Below, in pieces: positions 46,800 to 59,806 of a DNA stretch of 64,000 nucleotides. The translations under genes were made by a program, and so were the position numbers. Below the pieces are notes generated by a model that saw only the letters and a program-made list of their open reading frames with translations, did not search any database and was not told the origin of the DNA. How positions within the stretch are numbered: position 1 is the stretch's first letter; every line of letters begins with the position of its first letter. Source of the DNA: Epiperipatus broadwayi (Eukaryota > Onychophora > Udeonychophora > Euonychophora > Peripatidae); assembly GCA_028023455.1 (NCBI GenBank), contig JAQFVV010006848.1:122001-186000 (forward strand), in the 5' to 3' direction.

Positions 46800-48700
46800 C
46801 ATTATCCTAGAAAGCATTAACTATCTATTTTTCTATTATATTCTAAGAGATTATTAGTTTGAAGGTAATTACTATTTTCTTTTGTGTTAAAGAAATCCAC
46901 ATTAACTATTTCACGTTATTATTATATCATCTAGCTTGCGCTTAATAAATTTAATATATTTACATTTGTTACTATCACTTCATTAGATTTGAAAATTGCT
47001 TCGTAGTAAATCGTACGATTTCATGTTGTTTATTTATATTTAATATTTAGTGAATTAAATGGGAAGGTGTTTTAAGCTTCACACTCTTTGTTTTGTTCAG
47101 AATGCTTGAGTCTGGCTTATATATATTATAACGTTTTTCGTTTTGCTAGGCCTTTACATGCTAATATAAACTGTGCGTGAGTTGATCAAGCTATGTCAAA
47201 AAAGAAGAAAGTTGTATTTCTATTCTAAAAACACATCTATTTTTCCTGATCAACTTCAGCCTATTAATTGTTACGAATTGTGCTATTGACAAAATCAACT
47301 TTTAATTTTATTTAATATGGGCGCCAGAATTCCTAAGAATCCGCTGAAATATGTCACCAGCACCTCTCGCAAGTTGTAAAACAAAAAAAATAAATAAAAA
47401 GATTTTTATTATATATATTTTTTTTAAGGGGTGGTAATTCTACCGTAATGAGAATTAATGATTTTTACGATTATTAGTCCTGGGCGTATTGAAACATATT
47501 GGCAAAGGTAACTTACGTTTAAATCTTATTACACTAAAAATAAATTTAATAATAAAAAATAATAACTATTATTAATAACGCACAAATGAGAATTGATATT
47601 AGAAATATTTTTAATTTTGACAAACTAAAATACTTCATGTTAAGTAGCTAATTAATACCTTGGAGAGAACACATTTAATTCAGGTGGGAAATATCCAGAA
47701 AATATAAATATCAGTTAAAATAAACAAAAGTTCTTGGTTAAATAAGAGTCTCTTATATAGAAAAATTAAAGTCACTATCGGGATTCTTTTATACGTATAT
47801 TTTTACGAGTAGTTTTAAATAGTTAACTTTGTCACAATCAGGATAATTATTCTTACCAATAAGTTTCATGAATTCAGTAGTAGATAACTATGCATAGTTT
47901 TTTTGGTTATAATGAGCTCGGCCTTTTGGTTATTGCTTGATCTTGTGGTCCATTTCCCCAGTCAGTCACGAAGGCTTTTCCTGGTGTACATCATTAGGTC
48001 CAATGTCTTCAGAAGCTCCGGTTCACTGCGACATGCCGAATTCCTTCAGCGAAGAGCAATCTTGGATATATTAATGTTATCCAAGACCAACTAGAGAAAC
48101 AAAATGAACAAGACGTTCCTTCAACCGGATCCCTCCTTTTTATATCCAGTTTTCAGGACTTCTGCGCATGCTAGTACAATGCCTTTTTAATCTTATCCAG
48201 TCTTTATAAATTTTATGTAATAAAGTCTTTATTTTCTTCAAGTTTTCGGCCATCTTTAATTAATTTGAATATTTCTACTTTCAGCTTATCTTTTTTACTT
48301 GCTTTTGGAATTCTTTTGTTCTCTCCAATTACTTTTATTACTAATCACATAAAAAAAAATAGAAAGAATAATTCAACCCTCATTGTACGTTTTTTTTTTT
48401 AAAAAAAAAATTACTCAACAAAATTTTAAATCCACTTTTATCTTTTAGTTTTTTTTACCCAATGCCAATATATTTGTAACGTATATAAATTAACATTACA
48501 ATATATATAAATTTAAGTAGCGAGAAAGGTGGGTTCCCATCTTTTTCTCGTAGTTCTGGCTTGTGTTTTTGAATTGAGAATTCCATGTGCAGACATTATT
48601 ACATCTGATTGGCTTTCACATAAGCATTTTTAAAGCGCTTCTGTCGAAGGTTTTAACCTTTCACATTATTAAAATTAATGTGTATCTTTTTCTTTTCATT
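46800..48700. repeat. Interspersed repeat, first copy (partner at 52.8-54 kb)
   Basis: The order 'gatcaa.ctatg.caaaaaagaagaaa', 'catattggcaaaggtaa' (47498) and 'agaacaca' is found again at 52.84, 53.13 and 53.27 kb. The region near 48.52-48.67 kb is the inverted relative of the insert at 11.87-12.0 kb. A 63-codon plus frame (47903) has no partner and is not a gene. Retroelement origin is possible but not shown. Confidence 0.5.
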
Positions 48701-48719
48701 TAAGATATACCTTTAATAC

Positions 48720-49800
48720 ATGCACTATACAATATTCTATCTTTTATTAATTCACCACAGTAGGAACTAATTAAGGTTTCCCTGCAAATAATTTAAGAAA
48801 GGCTTTCTTAGCTTACATTCCGTTGGTGATATCTTGCTAATAGTTTAGTTGTCTAAATCCATATGTTAAGTAAATAAAAAGTACTTTTTACTAAATGTTA
48901 GGTGTTTGATGACAGAAATTTTGCTTTGTTGAATAGTTATATATTGAAGAGGAATAAGTCTTCACAGAGTGAGATTTAAAAATGAACATTTATATAAAAA
49001 GCATCATTTTCAAAAAGACATACCAGTTAGAGATCAATTAGTTTTTGCAAAAAGATGCCAAGGGTCTAGAAAACAATCTTAAGTTTTTTTAACGTTTCTT
49101 ATTTAAATTTTATTTTAGTATATGTCTAAAATTTATCCCATTTTCTCCAAATTTTATAAATTCATTACAGAAAAAATAAATATAAAATTTAATTGAATTA
49201 TTTTTAAATGTACATAACTTTTTCCTCTATTTTTGTTCGGCAAAATCTTCTTCTGTGTTATTGTTTTGGTTATGAACCACATAATTAATTAAAATGCTTT
49301 TATACTCTGTGGTAGCTCAGGATTACAATAATCTTGTCCATCGTAGTTTAACAGATCGGTTCTTTGTACAATTTCCAAAAGAACATGAAATTAAATCATT
49401 GGCATAAAAAAACATTTTTAATAAGTAAAAAAAGGAACACCTTAGAAATAAAAGTTTTCATTGAAAAAAAAATGTATTAGAAAATTCTATTATTTTAAAG
49501 ACCAATATTTTATTTTATGTTACTATAAGCAATTTAATCAACTTTGACTATTAATATTTTTTAATCATTACAATGGTTTTTTTGATATCAATAAGTTTGT
49601 TAACATGTCTCTTACGTTTAGAAATTCCTTTTATTTTTTCATGTACATACAAAGGTCAGTCATAATTATTTGAATACACAATTGAACCTAGTGCCATAGG
49701 AAATAATCATTTCCCCCTCCAATCATTCCCTAGAATGAAGGCTTCTACAAATTTATCAGAGTTTCTCTGAACTGTAGCCTATCTTCTCCACAATGAATCA
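48720..49800. other. Unassigned AT-rich DNA
   Basis: No supported coding frame or bounded repeat. Confidence 0.4.
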
Positions 49801-49815
49801 GCAAACTTTCTTATT

Positions 49816-50016
49816 TTAGTGACCTATCTTCCAAGTTGTTCTATCTAAGCTTTTAATAACATCTTGAGGTGATTTCATTATAAACCTCAAATGTCCATCT
49901 GTAATCATCTCTTCTAGAAACATGTCCACATCAGCTTCTTTTCCCGGTTTTAATTCTTTGATTGATGTAAGTGATACCTGTTTTTCTTTCACTATTTTGA
50001 TTTCAATCTCTTGTTA
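49816..50016 (-). pseudogene. Best-preserved copy of the unknown recurring frame (block D)
   Basis: An uninterrupted minus-strand frame of about 65 codons without an initial ATG. It reads 'EIEIKIVKEKQVSLTSIKEL', then 'KPGKEADVDMFLEEMI' and 'TDGHLRF', ending at a stop at 49816. Homologous but broken text occurs at 10.5, 33.2 and 62.2 kb, where the '(E/K)LEI.L.EM..DGK' part is the most recognisable. The family is unknown to me. An AG precedes the open part, so it could be an internal exon. An ancient element ORF is the alternative. Confidence 0.4.
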
Positions 50017-51800
50017 TTACTTCAACCATATATATGTTCATACTTTGTTGTGTGATCTGGAGTCTTAGAATTGTTATTTTTATTAAGTGTCCATGTACCA
50101 GATTCATAATTTAAGTCTTGGTAAAACATATATCTGACATAAATTTGAAAATCAGAACTATAACGGATCTCAAGTCACTTCCCTTCTTTATTTTTATACA
50201 CTAGTATAATAATCAACGAAAACGATAATGAAAAAATAAATATCTCTTTTTTTCTCTCTAAATGGAATTCTGTATAAATTTCATCGCGACTTTAAATAAT
50301 GATAGTGATTTGACCAGAAAAACATTTGAGACTATTTGCTATAAATAACTGAATACAATCTAATCTCCTCTTCTACAACAGGGCGTAGATTATTGTGACT
50401 GATATCTAGACCATCACTATTGATTTTTAGATTTCAGACTATCAACAAAATGAATACCAAGATCAAAATCAATTGCGCAGTAAAGATTTTTTAATACAAT
50501 CTTCAAATTCCAAATAAGGACTTGAAAGATTTACTACAATTAAGGTTTTAAAATAAAGCCAATTTGCTTGGATGTCTAAATACATCAGGAATGCATTATA
50601 AAATTAAATATTTTAGAAGTGATATTGTAATGGTTATTTACAAATCCCTTTAAGTAATTTGCATACGTAAAGGAAAATATTTTAAATATTTTTGTATTTC
50701 CCAGCTGACAAAATAAATCAGTGCTGCCCTCTCTCTTAAATTTATGATTTTTGTTGATTTTTACTGTCAAGATGTGATCTTCTATAAAAGTAGAGGGAGA
50801 GGCTTGCAGGTTTAAGAAGTTTTTGTTTCTCCATAATTTAGCGACCATTGTTTTTATGAAGTTCTTATACTGTGGCTTTTACAGTGATGAATATAATGTT
50901 AAAGATTTATTATTTTATTTACTTATGAGCTATTTTAATCATTCCCCTCTATAAGTTTAAAATCGCTTGAGAAAAAGATTTATTTATACCAATTTTTATT
51001 TGTTTGATTATAATTTTGATTGCTATTATTTTGAAATTTTTATTTGATTCCATAAAGCTGCAACCGCCTCCCACTGCCGCCGTGTTTTGAGCATCTATAA
51101 AACACTTGGAATATTTTAGCAACTTGTAGTTTATTTAACATAAATATAAATTTCTGTATCTAATCGCTTTTTGTTATTCCTAATATCTATCTATCTATAT
51201 TTTATTGAATGCTATGAAGTCTGTGTGTTCACTTCTATTAAGTAAATTGTCTCAGATCCATATGTAAGAAATAGTGAAATACATTTAGTAATACTCTCTA
51301 TCAAACACATACGCATCTTTTTAATATTATTACATGCTATATGTCATTTTATACAATGGGTGGGAGGTGAACTGCCTTTGCTGAACCACTACTAAAAGTA
51401 GCATCCGATAATTGTAGCATTTCCCCTCTGTTGCTTCCACATTTGTTACCAAAACACTACAGATGTGATGTTTGGCTTTGTATTACCAAAAGGAGGTAAA
51501 GAAAAAAAATAATGTGAATGTTACGTATACTTTGATAAAATGAATACTAAAACTGATAAATGCTAAATAAGAAATTGCTGTGAAATTTTACACAACAAAT
51601 GCTGGAAACAAAGCTGTATTTTTCCACTTGTCTTGGTTCTATATGAACTATTTGGTAAATAATTTTGTTGAAGAATAACAATAACAATGTTCAAACTGAA
51701 TTTCCTAAGGGTACAAATGTGGCAAAGTGATTTAGGGCTTTTGGCTACTATTCGTAGTTTTTATTTCTACTTTGTAAAAAAAAATAACTTAGTGGGCAGA
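49850..51800 (+). repeat. Block D: third, more diverged copy of the unit
   Basis: Aligns in order with block A: 'gtaagtgatacctg' (49967; near 10579 in A), 'aaatcagtgctgcc' (50714; 12268 in A), 'ctatctatattttattgaatg' type text (51190; near 13113), and 'aaagtga.t.aggg.ttttggct' (51724; near 13598). Divergence is clearly larger than between A and B. It lacks the RTE, foldback and TIR inserts. Confidence 0.7.
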
Positions 51801-52780
51801 ATGCAATGGTATTACTTTTGTTAACCCATAGCTGGTCTCTTCCCTGATGCTATAGACACTTTTGATGTTAGGTGACATAAATCCACGTCCACATATAATC
51901 TGGACATAATGATTACTGGGGTGGTTTTATTTTATTTTATGACCTCTTCTCAGCATTTCACAATGGTCTTAAGCTTACATTTAGCCATCTTGGCCAGAGC
52001 AGAGTGGTTTGTGTGCTTTATTCTTTCACAATACATGAGCTGATTGCAATAATATTTTTAACAGTGACTCCAATGATCAAGAGAAGGAATCAAACAAAGG
52101 CAAAAGCATAATCAAACCGCAAACATGAATCCTTATTTATAGTTTATTGAACTGCCTTATCCGTTTTCATCATGGACTACTTTCATGGATCCATCCATTG
52201 GTTGTAGATTAGTTTTAAAGTTCACTGTGGTCCATGGCTTACTGACCAATCACAAGCTTTTCAATACTTAGTTTTAAAAAATATAGTAATAAAATAAAAG
52301 ATAATGTTATAATCACATTAATAAAAATAATGACATTTTCTTCCACCTAATTGCAATAAACTTAACAATTGGTAATTGATAAAATATTTTTACAAACTTT
52401 GTGTAAATTACTTAAAATCAATTTACAATTAATGAGGCCTAATATATTTATCGATGTATATATTTATATATACATTCTGCCCAGTAAACCAATGCGTTAA
52501 TAGCTTTCCTTTTAAAAATTATTAACAAATTTAAATGATATATGTAAAGCACATATATATCATTTCACTATCCATTAATTAATCTCCACCTGTAAATGTT
52601 AGATAATATAAACTTTTGTATTCCAATTGATAGTTTCAAGTTTTTTTTATGTAGAACTTGTATTTATTCTCTGGCTATGAATATTGAGTTCCAAGTTTTA
52701 AGATGCCATTGTAATGTTTTTATACAATTACACCTTATCTCAAGTTGTGGATATAGTGTCAAAGTGCCACATTGGGCACC
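51801..52780. other. Unassigned DNA
   Basis: AT-rich, with no supported gene. The 63-codon frame at 52596-52787 shows no motif. Confidence 0.4.
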
Positions 52781-54000
52781 ATTGTAATGTTACACATTTT
52801 GATTTAGGCCTTCTATTACACACTATAAAGTGTTAGTTAATCAAATTATGAAAAAGAAGAAACTTCCATTCATGTATGAGTTTAGAAATCTGAAAAACAT
52901 ACTTATATTTTCTGATTAACTGGCATAATACTTTTATTATAGCTCAAATTGCCAACAGAGTTAGTTTTAATTTATTTATGAGGACACCAGGGCTGTAGGC
53001 CCACTAAATTCCAATGCATTGCATCATGTATTTTTTGCGGTCAATAACTCGGTATAAGATTTACATGATTTCATTTTCTGGTCAATTAATATTTATATAA
53101 ATTATGCTCAGGTTTAACTATTAAACAAGCATATTGGCAAAGGTAATTTAAACAATTCTCTAAAATTAATAATCTTTTTCTAAAAAACTAAAATTCAGCA
53201 TGTACATTGATAGATTTATATTATTAATAATACATTAAATATTTAAACAATAAGAATTATTTATAATATTGGAAAGAACACACACATATAATTGTGTTAT
53301 CCACTTAATTCAAATAGTTCACTTTTAAGAATAAAATCACAAATGTCTCTCCAGTTTATCTTTTAAAATTTAGTTCATAAATATGTTTTTGATTTAAATA
53401 TGAGTTATGATATGGCGCCTGTCTTATCAGTAAGTTCCCTGTATGAGGAGTCTGTAGTATATATTTATGGATTCATTCTGGTAACACTTTCACATCTCTA
53501 ATCAATATTTAAGTCTAGGCCAGACAAATCTTTTGGTGACTTCTGTAAAAGAAGGTGCCAATAAAATATCTGGTTTCTACTCACACATGTCAACTAGATT
53601 ACACGTAGTAGTCCTGGGTGGTAGCATTTTATTATGGCTTTGAAAATTCTACACACAAAAAACAGCCAAAAAACACAGGTAAAAGATGACTTCTAAATCT
53701 GTCTGCTTCTTTTATATTGATGACTATTTTGAGATTTCTGCACATATACTCTTATTCATTGTTTATTAACACTTAATAATCTTTTACATTCTTTCTTAGT
53801 TTTGAGTTATGATGTTCTATTATTCTATAACTAATTTCTGCCAACTTCAATTATCATTAAGAGGTTTTACTCTGATCGTAATCAGAATGTGCTCACATTT
53901 TTTCCAATATTAATGTTGCATTAATAAAATAGATAATTTTAAACACAAATAGCTTTCGTTGTACATATAAAAAATGGTTCTACAAACTAATAAAAAAATG
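52780..54000. repeat. Interspersed repeat, second copy (partner at 46.8-48.7 kb)
   Basis: Shares 'catattggcaaaggtaa' and surrounding order with the first copy, but is strongly diverged. Ends are not defined and coding content is not visible. Confidence 0.45.
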
Positions 54001-54563
54001 AAGTTACATCCATTTACTGCAATCATATCATTAACATTCACTCGGACTTTTCAGAAGGGCAGAATTGTGTACTTTTTGAAATCATCCACTGCATCATTTT
54101 CAGTGACAGTAATATTCAATTTTTTTTATTATTATGGCCATTTACCAAAAAACTGTTGACAAAAAGAAACATGTTTATTTGGAAAGTGCGACAATGTTAA
54201 GAGCATCTTACCACTTGTCACATTATAAGCAAAAAAATGAAATAAAGATTCATAATGAAATTCAATAGAATTTTTTTTTTAAATTTCACAATCAATTTAA
54301 TCATTTTCTTTTAATTTAGCAACTAATACATCTTCAGTATATTATAGGCTCTTGAAAATGTTATTTTACCAAAAATATGGGCTGCCATCTTGCTTTGCCT
54401 GAAAATTCACAAGTACTATTTTGCTTTATTTAGTAATAATAATTTAATCTTTAAAAAATATAAATACACATCTCTGAAGTAAATTTTTCCAAACAAACAT
54501 ACATTAAGTCATAAACTTTTAATGTAAATTACCATGTTGAACAAAATCTTTATATATATATTC

Positions 54564-55958
54564 TACCGGTCGAAAAATGTATATCGATCCAACATGACCA
54601 GGAATACAAGTAAAGTACCTCAAATCCGACCACATACAAGATATATAAGTCAGGTAAATCATGGATTCTGCCCTATTTACCTATATCCCCAGGTCAAAGA
54701 TCTAATCAATAATCTTTCTCAACGATAACATCAAATTCCCTCATTTTCACCGTGCTTGGAGTCGAGCCTTCAAGCACGAGATTCATTTTTAATTATATAT
54801 TAATTAGAACTTGGGTGATTGATTTATATATATACTTAAAATCAAAGATTACTTAAAATAAAAGTAAATGAAAAGATTCGAAGAACACTGGAAGTTTTGT
54901 TTTAGATATATATATTTTAAACTCATTGATTATTTTACATTTTCTTAAAAAATATTCTTTACATTAATTTTATAATTAAATAGTAAGTTTATCATAGACT
55001 GTGTCCTGCATAACAGATTAACATTAACGATTAACATTTTATTTATTTAGTTTGCATAATTTTAGTTTTGTTTACATTTATTTAAAAAAAAAGGTTTTAA
55101 AATTAAATGACCACTGATTCTAAATTCTCTGTCCACATTTAGTACAAGGTAATAATACATCAGCATGTCTAAACATTTGACCAACTGATGTCTATAAAGA
55201 ATAAACATTTTACTTCTTTATAAAAAAGATTTAAAAAACATTTTATATTAAAATGGATATCAAAGAAACAACTAAAATAAGACTGATTTGTCGTCTTACT
55301 CTAATGATGCAAGAAAAGCAAATGATTTATTTTACTTTTTTTTATGAATAATAATTTAAATCTCAAAAAAAGATAAAATTTTATTACATTAGTGGACCTT
55401 GCTGGAATAGCATTAAACTACAAAGTGATTAAAAACTGTAAGCTGTTATAAAAAAAAAATAGGTCAGTTAATTATCAAGCAAACTAGTTGCATTAGTTGG
55501 ACTTTCAACTGAATCATTTCTTAGAAAACTAGAACGTGAATTAGCTAGATTAAAGGATTTTAACTAATCACAAAATAACAAAATAATCAGTTACTCAGGC
55601 CGAAGATCCTTGAGTAAAATCATTTTCCTATGGCTTATGTATTAGATAGGCAAAAGAAAAGCAAAACAATGTTGGGTTAATTCACATATGAATGCCAATG
55701 AAATAAGAAAAAATACACGTAGGATCATATGAGCCGGTTCACAGACACTCACATGTCTATTCTAATGAAGAAAAAGGGAAATTGGTACGTCCGCCTGTTG
55801 CGAACAAATACCGAAAGGAGATAGGACTTACAGAGAGCCCTCATGTCCGTTTGTATGGGTATCATGCTGACTAACCAACTCTACCTCAGCCACGCTCTCT
55901 GGTTCACAGATGTATGCGTAACCGGGAGCCAACTCCAACACCAAATGAATGACCATTT
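54564..55958. repeat. 1.4-kb repeat, copy 1
   Basis: Starts 'taccggtcgaaaaa' and ends 'ccaaatgaatgacca'. The whole 1395 bases are matched at 59.81-61.21 kb at about 93-95% by eye, in the same orientation. No terminal inverted repeats. It holds GC-richer stretches that code openly for short distances ('PQIRPHTRYISQVNHGF' at the start; the region of the 80-codon frame near the end, here broken). It could be one LTR of a pair or an unclassified element. Confidence 0.9.
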
Positions 55959-58200
55959 TAGGTCTGTCCACACTACTCTGAGCATTCTTTATTAACCCGA
56001 GATATTATAATCATCAAATATGAACTAATTATAAATAAATAGCCGCAAATGATCTAATAATGCATAGAGATCAACCTGCATAACCAACTACTTTATATAA
56101 ATATTTAACTAACAAAAACCAAACATAAACAATAAGGAAAATTACTTCTCGAATAAATTCCCACTTCCCATTTTCCTAACTTTAAAAAAAAAGGCATGAT
56201 AATTAGCTGACGCTATCCAGCAGTGCTGTTAGTAGGTCAAAAATATATAGCATTTTTATTTTGCTTTAATTTAAAGAAATCTAAACTTATAGAATCCCAT
56301 CCTGGAAAATCTGTAACCAAACTATTTAAAAGATTACAGTAAGTATATTTTGATATACGTATATTAGACGTAACTTCCCTCACAAAAAACATATAGAGAT
56401 CAACTTATTTTTATTTTAAAATTAATTCACTCTTTGCTAAAAACTCCCTTTCCCCTTGTCAACATAATTTGCTCTCTTAGCAAATTACTCTCTTTAAGCC
56501 TGGGGAGTGAAGTTTGTCAAAATAAAAAAAAATCAAAGCATGAAATCTCATACTAAAATCAATAGAAAAACAAGTAAATATTTTCATATTCAATAATCAA
56601 AAATATTAAAATTGTTGTGAGCTTAAGTTATAAAAAAACATTACAAATAATTCAAAAAGAAAAGGTTTAAGAAAATATTTCCAATAAACATTATCTTTTG
56701 ATATTTTTTTAAGCTTTAAGAAATTACATTTTATATTCTAATGATAATTTCTAAAATCTGGATGACAGGATTTAAGCTCTTTGGCATTTTACCTGGAGTT
56801 CCTCAGGATGAGTTCTGCAGGTGAACATTGATGGCAGGTGGCATTTGAAGGTAGGTTCTGGCAGCAGCATAGTAGGAAATTTCAGGTCTCAGGAAGGGAT
56901 GGGCAGTGATTTTCCCTTAACTACTCGCTCAACATTTTAACTTGCGTAGAGACATTCTGAAACTTTCTTTTTCTTCTGTCTTTTTATACCCTTAGCATTG
57001 GTATTTGAATTATCTGCTGCCTGAGGTGATTTGTCTTTAGATCTTATATGAAACAATAGGAAATCATACTTTGGTTCTAATTTTAGAAAGTTTATACCTC
57101 GATAAGGATCGATAGATATTTTAGTATAATTTTTATCTAACAATGTAGAATCTCTATTAATCTATTAATAGAAATTCCAAAGTAATGAATTTTGGTAATT
57201 TCAAAGTGTTTTAATTTAACATTTGTTTTAAACTTCTTATAGAGGTACAAATCTTTAAAAAAAAAAAAGCCATCTTGAATTCTTAAAAAAAAAAATCAGA
57301 CATTTTAAATATATATATAAAAAAAACATATCAAAAAAATTCAAAACTTATTATTTGAATTTTTTTCTTTTTAATAAATACAATAATTTAGTGTGTTAGT
57401 ATAATTGAATATGATTAGTACTATCCAAAATAAATTTTAGTAATTTATCCAAGATAGTTATGATAAAAAAATGTTTTAAGAATTATAAAAAAACAAACGT
57501 TGACAAATACATTTCTCTACATATGTCGGCTTTAATTAAACCCCTTAATAAGTGATTAGGTGGGTCAGACAGTGAAACGGCAAATATGAATCAGATTTAC
57601 CATTTCACACTCCCTCACTTCACAAAAAAAATCTACACACACATATATATATATATATATATTTGAATACATATATAAATTTTTGAAACCTTCCAGGTCA
57701 CAGAGTCCCAACCAGCTGTCTCTCACCCTACCTATTCTTTGATTACAGTCTGAAATGTCCTATTCTTTTAAATTAGGCATTTCTTCTAAATTCTATATAC
57801 ATCCAAAATTCTTTTCCATTTCTCAGTCCAGTTATACAAATTCTTGTTGTTTACTAAAATATCAATCTGGATTAATTAATTTGTTACTATCTCCCTGGAT
57901 CTGGTGGGACATATGGCAGTAGCTGCCTGGCATTAACATTTCATTTTTCTTGTTCTTTTAATAAAATGGCTTTATCCTGACCTTTTCTTTGAATCTTTTA
58001 GGGGTCATGGAAATACGAGAATAATTTTTTACTCTCCTCTTGGTTACATTACTCAGTTTTTGTGCTCTTTCCCTACCATATCACCTTGGAACAACTGGAC
58101 ATGGATCAGTTGGAATATCAATGATGGTCCCAGTGAGCCATTTGACTGGGTTTGAACTTTACTTTTGGTCTTCTTATTGGCATCTGTTTCTTTTATGAGT
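55959..58200. other. Region between the 1.4-kb repeats, left half
   Basis: AT-rich with poly-A runs (57.26 and 57.28 kb) and a (TA)n tract at 57641-57662. A 68-codon minus frame (56937-57143) has no motif. If the 1.4-kb repeats are LTRs read on the minus strand, a pol gene would be expected here, and I do not see one. Confidence 0.4.
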
Positions 58201-58208
58201 ATTTGATC

Positions 58209-58542
58209 TCAGCTTTGGTTTTCATCTTCTAGCATCTGAATTTTTTCTGGTTCATCACTGGTGATATTTTCCATTTCCCTCTTCGCGATTGTGTCTTTGT
58301 TGACTGATTCTTGTGTTAAATCCAGTTTCCTTTCCATCTGGCATTCTTCTGCTCCCAGTATTCTTTCTACCACTTCTTGGTGCTTTTGCAGTTCTTCCTT
58401 GATTTCAGACATAATTATTGCCCTAAAGTTATTCATCATCATCTTTAAATTTTCCATCATTATGGACATCATCTCACACATCAACCTCTCTTCCACATTT
58501 TTCTGTTGCTCACCCACCTGCTATTCTTTTGTGGAATCCATC
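58209..58542 (-). pseudogene. Coiled-coil, gag-like open frame
   Basis: A 102-codon frame from 58517, extendable upstream to an in-frame 'MDSTKE' start at 58542 if one TAG is ignored. It is rich in Met, Glu, Lys and Gln ('EMMSIMMENLKMMMNN', 'EIKEELQKHQEVVERI'), which predicts a long coiled coil. After its stop the same frame stays largely readable for about 120 bases. Charged coiled-coil N-termini are usual in gag proteins of Gypsy-type retrotransposons and in some LINE ORF1 proteins. No zinc knuckle is seen, so the family call is weak. It lies between the two 1.4-kb direct repeats. The plus-strand frame at 58261-58545 is its shadow. Confidence 0.4.
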
Positions 58543-58544
58543 TA

Positions 58545-59530
58545 AAGCATAAAATGTTTGTATTTAATTTTCTTTTTTTTTGGGTACACTCCACTTAAAA
58601 AAATTTGAACTTTTATTCTGAGACTGCTCTTTTCTCTTAATTTATTATGGGAAAAAAATTCTCTCTATATATATGACTTTAACGGGTTACACTACTCTTC
58701 CCTCCTAAAACATCTCCCATACTACAACTACCTGCTTCCTACTTAACCCATCTCCTGATCTGTCTACCACCTTTAGTTACAAAATTATATTACTTGCCAC
58801 TCAGCTATTTTCTTATTAATCATAAAAAATGAGCAAAAATCTACCTACTTTTTTATATCTAATTACAAAACAAATTTATTTTTTTTACCTCTGGTTGCTC
58901 TCCTGTGCCTGGACAGATTTGACATTGATCCTGTCTCACTTGGTTGATAATACATCAGTTTACATGATTTATTTTACATTTAAGTTTTATCAACTCTTTA
59001 ACCAATTTCATTTTTTCAGGTTCAAATCTTATATAACACTTTTGTGTTTGAAGGGACTTAATTAAACTATTGGTAAATTTTTTGTAAGGGTGCCAGCCAA
59101 CAGTATATATGCTTTATTATTATTAACACTTTATTCACCCAAGTCTCTATTAACAAACATTTATTTCAATTACACAATTTTCATTTACTTATTTTCTATA
59201 TATATCACAATATTTTATAGACTCTGAATATTTATTTATACACCAAAACATAAAGGATTTGGGGGATTATTTTTCTTTAACATTTTTACATATGAAAAAA
59301 AAATCACAGATAGAAAAAAAAATCTCATATATTTTCCTTCCTATTTTGAGTCTGTGTACATATATCACTTTTTAAATTCTGGGTACCAGCTATTTGTGGA
59401 CCCATAATTTTTACTCTCTACCACAAAACAAAGCCAAAAAAAATACATGTATATTTCACATATTTAATTTTATCAACATATTCATTCATCATGGTGTAGG
59501 TATTTATCTCAAATCCCCACCGTTTTTGAG
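58545..59530. other. Region between the 1.4-kb repeats, right half
   Basis: AT-rich and without a supported gene. The plus frames at 58829-59065 and 59394-59699 translate to low-complexity, T- and A-driven residues. Confidence 0.4.
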
Positions 59531-59535
59531 CATCC

Positions 59536-59806
59536 CAAACTCAGGGGGAAAAAAATCTTACACATATACATTATTCATTGTAATGTCAAAAAGCATTAAA
59601 AAAACATTATATACATTAAACACTACTCAGGGTACTGTGAAATGTGAAAAACGTCATACAAACTCGGGAAAAAAAATCTTACACATATTTATTATTTAGT
59701 GTTATTCAAAAAAAACGTTATATATGTGCTCAACACTATACAGGGTGTGGAAATATCTAATAGCCCCCATGGATGGGCATACAAACCTGGGAAAAAAAAT
59801 ATGATG
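59536..59806 (+). repeat. ~122-bp degenerate tandem repeat abutting the 1.4-kb repeat
   Basis: 'caaactc.ggg' followed by an A run recurs at 59536, 59659 and 59782, with 'aatcttacacatat' after the first two. The third unit is cut by the start of the 1.4-kb repeat copy 2. Confidence 0.75.

Noticed and set aside
47325-47340. Minus-strand 'tggcgccc', similar to a tRNA-Lys primer-binding site
   Set aside because: Eight bases alone are expected by chance; the diverged partner copy at 52.98 kb does not keep it and no LTR boundary is visible.
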